A stretch of DNA of 6,257 nt from positions 1 through 6,257 of the forward strand of contig JAGCRJ010000072.1 of assembly GCA_017964745.1 (NCBI GenBank). Reading direction: 5' to 3'. Shown here in pieces: positions 1 through 6,138 of this stretch. The translations under genes were made by a program, and so were the position numbers. Position 1 is the stretch's first letter; every line of letters starts with the position of its first letter. This stretch comes from Lachnospiraceae bacterium (GTDB taxonomy: Bacteria > Bacillota > Clostridia > Lachnospirales > Lachnospiraceae). Below the pieces are notes generated by a model. It did not search any database. It was not told the origin of the DNA and worked only from the letters and a program-made list of their open reading frames with translations.

Positions 1-1605
1 AACGAAGCGAGGAGACGTGTCACATCCTATATGAACGGAACCGTGGTCGCGGTCAACACCGCATCTCCCGGAGCACAGATCTCCGAGGGAACAAGCGTTG
101 CTGCCGTTACCGACGGACACAGCATAAACATTCTCGCGGACTACAGATCCGCAAGAGAGCTTAATTCTGCAATGGATGTTTATGCGGTCATTGACGGAAA
201 AAGATATGAGATCACTCATATCCCTTACTCTGCAAGCGAATACAGCGCACTGAAGGCATCGGGAAGCGATGTTTATTCCGTTTTCCGGATCGAAGATCCG
301 GACGGACTTGTACGTGCGGGGCAGAAGGCATCCGTGGTCGTTCTTTACGATCTTAAGGATGACATCCTGTCCGTTTCGAATGAATGCATTCACAGGGACA
401 GCAGCGGATTCTATGTAAATCTTGCATCAGGCGAAAAATCATATATCTCAAAGGGAATCACGGACGGAATGTTTACCGAGGTTCTGAACGGTGTGAACGA
501 GGGCGATGTGATCCTTCTCGACAGCTACAACGAAGCACCTGAGAATGTGGCCACCCTGGCAAGGGGAGATTATTATCTTACCTACGAAGGAACGGGATAT
601 CTGTATTACCCCGACATAACCAATATCACCAACAACGTGCAGTACGGAACCGTCACCATGACCGAGAAGAAGGTGACACAGGGACAGAGGGTGAAAAAGG
701 GCGAAGTCATCGCTTACATCTCCGTATCTCCCAACAGTGTAAGGCTCGAAGAGCTTTCACTCAGGCTTATGAGACTTACCGAAAAAAGACAGGATGCACA
801 GGAAGCCGCAGACGATCCGGGCAATTACTTCCTCGGAGAGGATGTGCAGAGACAGCTTGATAACATGGTCTCATCCCTGGACAGACAGATAGAGGATGTT
901 ACCGAGCAGATAGCAGAGATACAGGCGGCATATTCGGTTACCGCATTTACCTCACCCGTCGACGGAGTCATCGGATACATCACCGATCTTTCCGACGGAT
1001 CCGTATTAAAGCCCGGTGAAAGGATCGCAACGGTCGCTTCGATCTCATCGGAATATCTCTATGCGATGAATGAGGGCAAGTCCCTTCTTTACGGAATGGA
1101 GCTTACCGGAGAATATACCAATCCTGCCACCGGAGATGTTGTAAGCTTTCCTCTTACCGTATCGAGTGCTTCGTTCGGAGCCGTTAGTCAGGAGCTTGCA
1201 TCCGACAGGGTTTTTGTAATGCCCGCAGCAGGCGTGACACTTCCCGGAGGAGCATACGATCCCGATGCCGAGATATCTGCCGAGATCACCGCAGGTGAAT
1301 CATTCACTCCTTCCAATCCCTGGGAAGAGTGGATCGCACAGCAGGAAGCCGCAAATGCACCTGCCAAGCAGTCATATAAACTTACCGGATATCTTCAGTA
1401 TGAATCCGGTGTCATACTCGTTCCCGCCAAGGCAGTCACGGTAATCGGAAAGCAGGCATACGTCACTGTTCTGGAGGACGGACAGTATATCAAAAAAGGA
1501 TTTATCGCGGGTGGGATCAATCCCATCAGAAGCGTTACCATAAACGGCACTGCATATATCTGGGCCATCGAAGGCCTGGAAGAAGGAATGGTGATAGTTT
1601 ACTGA
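1..1605 (+). CDS. HlyD/MacA-like membrane-fusion (adaptor) protein with two tandem adaptor modules, 5'-truncated
   Basis: Adaptor subunit expected to sit outside the cytoplasmic membrane and work with the FtsX-type permease encoded next. The frame is open from base 1 and the codons before the ATG at 31 (NEARRRVTSY) look like the end of a coiled-coil helix running into a lipoyl strand, so that ATG is internal and the true start, probably with a membrane anchor, lies upstream. Counting codons from base 1: second half of a lipoyl domain at about 6-38 (NGTVVAVN, then SEGTSVAAVTD), beta-barrel about 42-115, membrane-proximal domain about 118-175. A second module follows: first lipoyl half about 194-240 (YGTVTM, GQRVKKGEVIAYI), coiled-coil hairpin about 246-311, second lipoyl half about 313-348 (SPVDGVIGYI, KPGERIATV), beta-barrel about 350-455, membrane-proximal domain about 463-534. 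A Pro/Trp/Glu-rich insert (about 433-456) interrupts the end of the second barrel. The stop overlaps the next start by one base (TGATG). The family call is firm; the substrate is unknown. Confidence 0.87.
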   Translation, partial: NEARRRVTSYMNGTVVAVNTASPGAQISEGTSVAAVTDGHSINILADYRSARELNSAMDVYAVIDGKRYEITHIPYSASEYSALKASGSDVYSVFRIEDPDGLVRAGQKASVVVLYDLKDDILSVSNECIHRDSSGFYVNLASGEKSYISKGITDGMFTEVLNGVNEGDVILLDSYNEAPENVATLARGDYYLTYEGTGYLYYPDITNITNNVQYGTVTMTEKKVTQGQRVKKGEVIAYISVSPNSVRLEELSLRLMRLTEKRQDAQEAADDPGNYFLGEDVQRQLDNMVSSLDRQIEDVTEQIAEIQAAYSVTAFTSPVDGVIGYITDLSDGSVLKPGERIATVASISSEYLYAMNEGKSLLYGMELTGEYTNPATGDVVSFPLTVSSASFGAVSQELASDRVFVMPAAGVTLPGGAYDPDAEISAEITAGESFTPSNPWEEWIAQQEAANAPAKQSYKLTGYLQYESGVILVPAKAVTVIGKQAYVTVLEDGQYIKKGFIAGGINPIRSVTINGTAYIWAIEGLEEGMVIVY

Positions 1606-4412
1606 TGCTTTTCCTCGAACTTCAGAAGATCAGGAATAAAAAATGGATGTTTGCATGTCTCCTTCTCGGAGCCGTGCTCCTTTTTGCGTCCGCGGTAAGC
1701 TTCCCCATTTACAGGACTGCGGTTCTCGACCGCATGCTGGAAGACCAGCTTGAAGAGTATATAACCGGCACGGGAAAGTGGCCGATGCAGATGAACTTTA
1801 CATTCCAGGTCGGTAAGAGCGCCAATATGGATGCTTTCGACAAGAATCTGTCAGGTGCGCTTTCGGCATATTCCGCCGTCGGAATTCCCGAGTACAGGAC
1901 CATCTGCTATTATTCGACTTTGGGTTCAGCCTGCACGCCGGAGCTGTCCAGAGGGGAAGAGACCGAGTTTTCCCTCAAGGTGGCTTCCCTCACGGAACTT
2001 GAAGACCACATCAAAATGATAGACGGAAAACTCTGGGAGGATGAGGATCCTTCCGACGATACGATGGATGTCATAGTCAGTGAACAGACATTTCTTGCAT
2101 CGGGCATGGTCATCGGAGATGTGTTCTCTTTTTCCAATCTTGCACCCAAGGGCGTGGATTCCATAAAGCTTAAGGTTGTCGGAGTGTTTGATGCCGAGGA
2201 TCCTTCGGATATCTACTGGCAGAAGGAGACCAGATTCTTCTCCAATGCTCTTTTTGTAAGATCTGATCTTTTCATGGATTATTTCATACATAATCCCGAC
2301 AGATCCAAGTTTTCCATAAACTGTAACATTTACGATCAGTTCGATTACGAGACGCTGGATGCTTCACAGGCGGCTCTGATACTTGAATCCACGGATAAAT
2401 ATCTGAACGGTTCATGGGGCGGCCTCACTTCGGTTCCCGATTATAAGGAGGTGCTTGAAAAGCACGAGAGCATGAGACGCAGGATCTCCGTATCCCTCCT
2501 TCTGCTCGAGATACCGCTTCTCCTTCTTCTTGCGGCATTCATACTGATGATCTCCGGACAGCTTTATTCCATGGAAGAGAACGAGATCTCCATGTATAAG
2601 AGCAGAGGTGCATCCTCCGGTCAGATCTTCCTTCTTTATCTGCTTCAGAGCTTCCTGATAGCGGCTGTTGCCGCATGCATCGGAGTTCCTCTCGGAATGC
2701 TCGCGTGCAGGGGACTCGGAAGCGCAAGCTCCTTCCTTGAATTCGGAATAAGACGTGAACTCAATATCGTATTCACCGGCGAAGCACTTGTCTACACGCT
2801 TGTCTCCGCAGCCGTTTGTATCTTTATCATGACCGTTCCTTCCATCCCCGCATCAAGGCTTTCGATCGTCGGAGCGAAGAGGGGCGGAGCCAAGAACAAA
2901 AAGCCCGTATGGGAGAAGTTCTATCTTGATGTTCTTTTCCTTCTGGTCTCTTTATACGGATACTACAATTTCTCGCACCATACCGATGATCTTCTCGAGA
3001 GTGCGTTAAAGGGCGAGGCGTTGGATCCTCTTCTGTATTTCTCGTCATCGCTTTTCATACTCGGAGCCGGAATGCTTCTCATCCGTTTGAGACCGCTTCT
3101 CATAAAGGCCATTTTCTTCTTTGGCAAAAAACGTTTCTCACCCGCGTCGTATGCGGCAATGCTCGAGAGCATAAGGAGTGCGAGGGCGCAGCAGTACATC
3201 TCACTCTTCGTTATCCTCACCGTCGCACTCGGAATGTTTGATGCGGTCTCCGCGAGAACCATACTTGAAAATTCACTTGCCAACACTTCCTATATCGACG
3301 GAACCGATATCAGGTTCAAGGAAGTATGGCTCGATAACAGTGCGACCAAGCAGTTCGATCCCACGGTCGAGCTGACATATTACGAACCCGATTATTCGGA
3401 GTATGCCGTATTCGCCAAGGAGAGCGGAGGATATACAAGAGTCTATTTGGAGGACGGATATACCAAGGGAGGCTCCGGTGCCAGGGAAGCCGTCAGCATC
3501 ATGGGTATCCATACCAAGGAATTCGGAACCATCACGGGTGTTGATTCGTCGCTTCTGAACGCTCCCTACAGACAGCTCTTAAATGACCTTGCGATCGCTC
3601 CGACGGGCGTGCTTCTTTCCGCGAACTATCGTGATGTGAAGGGACTTAAAGTAGGGGATAAGATCTCTTTCTACGACAAGAATTCATCCGGTGCCGATGC
3701 CGTGGTTGTGGGATTCTTCGAGTACTGGCCGGGATACAGACCCGTTTCCAGGGAACTGAATGCATCCGGCGACATCACCCAGACCGAGAATTATATGATC
3801 GTTGCCAACTATTCCTTCATAAGAAAGAAGTTCGGACTTCAGCCCTACTATATCTGGGTGGGAGCTCCTGAAAGCGGCGATACGACATTTTTCTATAACT
3901 GGCTTGATGAGTCCGGTACGACTCTTACTTATTTTTCCGACAGGACCAAGGATCTTGAGAAGACGGTTGAAGATCCGCTGCTCCAGGGAATGAACGGAAT
4001 CCTTACGATGAGCTTTATCGTAATGCTCATACTGTGTGCCGCGGGATATCTGATCTACTGGGTTCTTTCGATAAAGGCGAGGGAAATGATGCTCGGTGTC
4101 CTCAGGGCTATGGGACTTCATTCCTTTGAAATGCTGAAGATGCTCTCGATAGAGCAGGCGATATGCGGACTGTATTCCGTTGCTGCCGGCGCTCTTGCGG
4201 GATTTATAGCTTACACACTTTATGTTCCCATGCTGCAGACGGCATATTCATCATCGGCGCAGATACTTCCTCTTGTGATGATAAGAGAAAACTCCGATAT
4301 GACCAAGCTGTTTGTGTCAATAGGACTGATGCTCGTAGTCAGCATACTGGTGCTTGCGCTGATCATAAGAAAGCAGAATATGATCAAGGCACTGAAGCTG
4401 GGAGAGGAGTAA
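1605..4412 (+). CDS. ABC transporter permease, duplicated FtsX/MacB type, 935 aa
   Basis: Membrane subunit of the transporter. Ten hydrophobic segments are readable at about residues 13-35, 295-318, 340-366, 393-416, 438-456, 476-496, 529-550, 797-822, 846-874 and 901-921. Two large hydrophilic domains (about 36-290 and 551-795) lie outside the membrane in this topology, as MacB-type periplasmic core domains do. Positive clusters (KIRNKK at the N-terminus, KRGGAKNKK near 425, KKR near 508, RKQ near 922) fall on the predicted cytoplasmic side, which supports the ten-helix model. Each half has an FtsX-like coupling segment after a returning helix: EISMYKSRGAS near 327 and EMMLGVLRAMGL near 827. 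The chain is thus two FtsX units joined by an extra helix pair (TM5-6), and one copy could form the whole membrane pore. The ATG shares its A with the adaptor's TGA, with no well-spaced Shine-Dalgarno (nearest AGAAGG at 1581-1586, 18 bases away), so translation probably depends on coupling. MacB-like mechanotransmission is more likely than channel transport, but this is inferred from family. Confidence 0.9.
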   Translation: MLFLELQKIRNKKWMFACLLLGAVLLFASAVSFPIYRTAVLDRMLEDQLEEYITGTGKWPMQMNFTFQVGKSANMDAFDKNLSGALSAYSAVGIPEYRTICYYSTLGSACTPELSRGEETEFSLKVASLTELEDHIKMIDGKLWEDEDPSDDTMDVIVSEQTFLASGMVIGDVFSFSNLAPKGVDSIKLKVVGVFDAEDPSDIYWQKETRFFSNALFVRSDLFMDYFIHNPDRSKFSINCNIYDQFDYETLDASQAALILESTDKYLNGSWGGLTSVPDYKEVLEKHESMRRRISVSLLLLEIPLLLLLAAFILMISGQLYSMEENEISMYKSRGASSGQIFLLYLLQSFLIAAVAACIGVPLGMLACRGLGSASSFLEFGIRRELNIVFTGEALVYTLVSAAVCIFIMTVPSIPASRLSIVGAKRGGAKNKKPVWEKFYLDVLFLLVSLYGYYNFSHHTDDLLESALKGEALDPLLYFSSSLFILGAGMLLIRLRPLLIKAIFFFGKKRFSPASYAAMLESIRSARAQQYISLFVILTVALGMFDAVSARTILENSLANTSYIDGTDIRFKEVWLDNSATKQFDPTVELTYYEPDYSEYAVFAKESGGYTRVYLEDGYTKGGSGAREAVSIMGIHTKEFGTITGVDSSLLNAPYRQLLNDLAIAPTGVLLSANYRDVKGLKVGDKISFYDKNSSGADAVVVGFFEYWPGYRPVSRELNASGDITQTENYMIVANYSFIRKKFGLQPYYIWVGAPESGDTTFFYNWLDESGTTLTYFSDRTKDLEKTVEDPLLQGMNGILTMSFIVMLILCAAGYLIYWVLSIKAREMMLGVLRAMGLHSFEMLKMLSIEQAICGLYSVAAGALAGFIAYTLYVPMLQTAYSSSAQILPLVMIRENSDMTKLFVSIGLMLVVSILVLALIIRKQNMIKALKLGEE
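4401..4409 (+). promoter_or_regulatory. Ribosome binding site of the first ATPase gene
   Basis: The purine run GGAGAGGAG lies inside the last codons of the permease gene and ends 4 bases before the ATG at 4414. It overlaps the permease stop by position, so ribosomes ending on the permease are well placed to restart on the ATPase. Confidence 0.75.
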
Positions 4413-4413
4413 T

Positions 4414-5100
4414 ATGGGATCGCTCATTGAAGTCAAAAATGTCACAAGAGATTTCCAGACTCCCGGCGGAAAGGTTTCGGTGCTCAAGGGTATCACATGT
4501 ACAATACAGCCCGATACCATGTGCATCCTGAGGGGAAAATCCGGATCCGGCAAGACGACTCTTCTCAATATAATCGGAGCGCTTGACGATCCCACATCGG
4601 GCCAGATCCTGATCGACGGAAACAGCTCGCATTCCATGAATGCCCTCGCAAGGGAGAATATGAGAAGAAGGCAGATGGGATTCGTATTCCAGTCCGTAAG
4701 CCTTATCCCTTCGATGAATGCCATACAGAATGTGGAATTTGCGATGCGTATGGCGGGCATTAAGGAAGACATGGATAAAAGAGCGGCGGAGGTTCTCTCC
4801 ATTGTCGGTCTTTCAAACAGAATGACGCATATGCCGCAGGAAATGTCCGGAGGCGAACAGCAGAGAGTTGCGATAGCAAGGGCGATCGCACATCACCCGA
4901 GGATAATCCTTGCAGACGAGCCTACGGCGGAGCTTGATTCCGGAATGGCTACCGAGGTGACAAGGCTGTTCAAACAGATATCGGAAGAAGAACATGTCAC
5001 CATCATCATGACGACCCACGATGTAGGTCTCATGGGAGCGGGCGACCAGCTGATAGAGCTTAAGAACGGACGTATAGAAGGGAGCGGTGAAGATGGCTGA
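4414..5100 (+). CDS. ABC transporter ATP-binding protein, LolD/MacB-like (NBD1), 228 aa
   Basis: Cytoplasmic ATPase that would power the permease encoded one base upstream. All catalytic motifs are intact: aromatic A-loop candidate Phe14, Walker A GKSGSGKTT at 41-49 (Lys47), Q-loop Gln93 in GFVFQS, signature MSGGEQQ at 144-150, Walker B IILADEP with Asp168 and catalytic Glu169, D-loop ELDS, and H-loop His202 in TTHD. The length and the Q-loop context (VFQSVSLIPSMNAIQNV) are those of the LolD/MacB/YknY group, which pairs with FtsX-fold permeases. The protein ends soon after the last NBD strand, with no extra domain. The ATG at 4414 is supported by the strong site at 4401-4409. The C-terminus overlaps the next gene by 8 bases. 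It is clearly different in sequence from the second ATPase, so it is not a recent tandem copy; the two probably form a heterodimer. Confidence 0.94.
   Translation: MGSLIEVKNVTRDFQTPGGKVSVLKGITCTIQPDTMCILRGKSGSGKTTLLNIIGALDDPTSGQILIDGNSSHSMNALARENMRRRQMGFVFQSVSLIPSMNAIQNVEFAMRMAGIKEDMDKRAAEVLSIVGLSNRMTHMPQEMSGGEQQRVAIARAIAHHPRIILADEPTAELDSGMATEVTRLFKQISEEEHVTIIMTTHDVGLMGAGDQLIELKNGRIEGSGEDG
5079..5084 (+). promoter_or_regulatory. Ribosome binding site of the second ATPase gene, decides its start
   Basis: AGGGAG lies 8 bases before the ATG at 5093, the ideal distance, but only 2 bases before the in-frame GTG at 5087. This favours the ATG as the start and shortens the longest possible reading frame by two residues. 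Confidence 0.7.
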
Positions 5101-5989
5101 TGAAGTTAAAACTCCCGAATATATGATAGATGCGGAAGGTCTGGTCAAGATCTACAAGACCAAGGAGACTGAGGTGCTCGCGCTGTCGGGCCTGGATCTG
5201 AAGGTAGAAAAGGGCGAGTTCACCGCACTGATCGGTAATTCCGGTTCGGGTAAATCGACATTCCTGAATATGATCGTCGGACTTGACATCCCCAGTGCCG
5301 GAAAGCTCTTCGTCGGAGGAAGGAATCTCTTCCGCATGACAGAGAGCGAGAGGGTTAAGTACAAGCGTGAGACGGTCGGATTCGTCTGGCAGAACAACGC
5401 AAGAAACCTTTTCCCCTACCTGACTGCAATAGACAATATCTGCATACCGATGAGGTTCAGCGGTCAGAAGAAAAAGAAGCAAAGGGCCGAAGAGCTGCTC
5501 GAAGCGGTCGGAATGGCGGATCACCGCAACTCCAAGCTGCAGACTCTCTCCGGAGGCGAACAGCAGAGAATAGCGATAGCCATAGCGCTTGCGAATTCGC
5601 CGGGACTCCTTCTTGCGGACGAACCCACGGGTTCCGTCGACGAGAAGACGGGCGACCAGATCTTTGAGATATTCACGAAGCTCAATGAAGCGGGACAGAC
5701 GATACTTGTCGTAACGCATGACCTGGCGCTTTCGAGGAAGGTGCGAAGGGTTGTTGCGATAAGGGACGGACGTATCAGTTCCGAGAGAATACTCAAGGAA
5801 AGCTTTGCCGACAGGCTTAAAGAGTCGGGAGTCGACTGGAGGAACGAGGAAACCCAGGAAGAGTACGTAGTCGTGGACAAGGCGGGACGCCTGCAGCTGC
5901 CCGCGGATGTGGTCGAAAAACTGGGCGGAGAAACAGGCAGACTGGTCGTTTCATACGAGGATGGTCAAATAAAGCTAAAAAAACCTTAG
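5093..5989 (+). CDS. ABC transporter ATP-binding protein (NBD2) with C-terminal SpoVT/AbrB-like domain, 298 aa
   Basis: Second cytoplasmic ATPase of the operon. Numbering from the ATG at 5093: A-loop candidate Tyr21, Walker A GNSGSGKST at 48-56 (Lys54), Q-loop Gln100 in GFVWQNN, signature LSGGEQQ at 152-158, Walker B LLLADEP with Asp176 and Glu177, D-loop SVDE, H-loop His209 in VTHD. All hydrolysis residues are present. The ATPase fold ends near residue 228. A charged, probably helical linker follows to about 256, then a roughly 42-residue tail that reads like an AbrB/MazE swapped-hairpin domain: VDKAGRLQLP, a short helix ending in KLGG, then a strand pair ending in EDGQIKLKK. LolD-type ATPases normally lack this, and at 298 aa it is about 70 residues longer than NBD1. 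The gene overlaps NBD1 by 8 bases. An upstream in-frame GTG at 5087 is less likely because its Shine-Dalgarno is too close. No clear terminator follows. Confidence 0.93.
   Translation: MADEVKTPEYMIDAEGLVKIYKTKETEVLALSGLDLKVEKGEFTALIGNSGSGKSTFLNMIVGLDIPSAGKLFVGGRNLFRMTESERVKYKRETVGFVWQNNARNLFPYLTAIDNICIPMRFSGQKKKKQRAEELLEAVGMADHRNSKLQTLSGGEQQRIAIAIALANSPGLLLADEPTGSVDEKTGDQIFEIFTKLNEAGQTILVVTHDLALSRKVRRVVAIRDGRISSERILKESFADRLKESGVDWRNEETQEEYVVVDKAGRLQLPADVVEKLGGETGRLVVSYEDGQIKLKKP
5861..5986 (+). other. Encoded SpoVT/AbrB-like swapped-hairpin domain at the C-terminus of the second ATPase
   Basis: These codons (residues about 257-298 of NBD2) carry the pattern of the AbrB N-terminal domain: beta strand with VD, then GR and LP (VVVDKAGRLQLP), an amphipathic helix ending in LG (ADVVEKLG), and a closing strand with hydrophobic-x-hydrophobic spacing and a Lys-rich end (EDGQIKLKK). 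Known AbrB, SpoVT and MazE domains have the same order in about 45 residues and form intertwined dimers, many of them binding DNA. Whether this copy binds DNA, only dimerises, or does neither cannot be told from sequence. Confidence 0.65.
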
Positions 5990-6023
5990 GTATTTACATT
6001 AAAACCTATTAAAACTGTTGAAT

Positions 6024-6072
6024 ATGCACAAAAAATTCTACAGACAATTGACTTTCTATCGATTTTTTGCAT
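6024..6072. repeat. Imperfect inverted repeat around the -35 region of the downstream promoter
   Basis: The left arm ATGC-ac-AAAAAAT (6024-6036) and right arm ATTTTTTGCAT (6062-6072) are complementary over 11 pairs, except for two bulged bases (6028-6029). They are separated by 25 bases that contain the proposed -35 box. This could be a two-site operator. A/T runs are common by chance in a region this AT-rich, but the matching TGCA ends make this pair less trivial. Confidence 0.35.
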
Positions 6073-6077
6073 AAAAT
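6048..6077 (+). promoter_or_regulatory. Putative sigma-A-type promoter of the gene starting at 6139
   Basis: TTGACT at 6048-6053 matches the -35 consensus at 5 of 6 bases, and TAAAAT at 6072-6077 matches the -10 consensus at 5 of 6, with an 18-base spacer. Transcription would start near 6084, leaving a leader of about 55 bases before the ATG at 6139. The surrounding 149-base spacer (5990-6138) is about 22% GC, as expected of a promoter region. A promoter here implies that the next gene is expressed at least partly independently of the transporter operon. Confidence 0.6.
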
Positions 6078-6095
6078 TAATACCGAAAAAGCAAA

Positions 6096-6112
6096 AATTA
6101 ATTGGATTAATT
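6096..6112. repeat. Perfect 7-bp inverted repeat between promoter and start codon, possible operator
   Basis: AATTAAT (6096-6102) and ATTAATT (6106-6112) are exact reverse complements with the 3-base centre TGG. The site lies roughly at +13 to +29 from the predicted start of transcription, where a bound repressor could block elongation or initiation. It contains only A and T in its arms, so chance is a real alternative. Confidence 0.3.
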
Positions 6113-6138
6113 AACATATCGTAAATATAATAAACACT

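Noticed and set aside
31..33. ATG at 31 as the start of the adaptor gene
   Set aside because: The same frame is open to base 1, the preceding codons fit the end of a coiled coil leading into the lipoyl strand, no Shine-Dalgarno stands at a good distance, and starting there would cut a lipoyl domain in half.
1926..2291. Minus-strand frames inside the permease and ATPase genes, up to 219 codons (for example 1926-2291, 3684-4121, 4317-4802, 5060-5719)
   Set aside because: All lie opposite well-supported genes with intact domains and have no recognisable motifs; they are shadows of biased codon use.
5087..5089. GTG at 5087 as the start of the second ATPase
   Set aside because: The AGGGAG site is only 2 bases away from it but 8 bases from the ATG at 5093; the two extra residues add nothing to the fold.
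4414..5989. Recent tandem duplication of the two ATPase genes
   Set aside because: The proteins share only the general ABC motifs; Q-loop context, D-loop, linker regions and C-termini differ, so the divergence is old.
5987..6008. Possible terminator hairpin just after the second ATPase (TAGGT/ACCTA with a TTT/AAA extension)
   Set aside because: The stem is short, AT-rich and bulged, and only two T residues follow it, so it does not meet the pattern of an intrinsic terminator. The operon may end by another means or read through.
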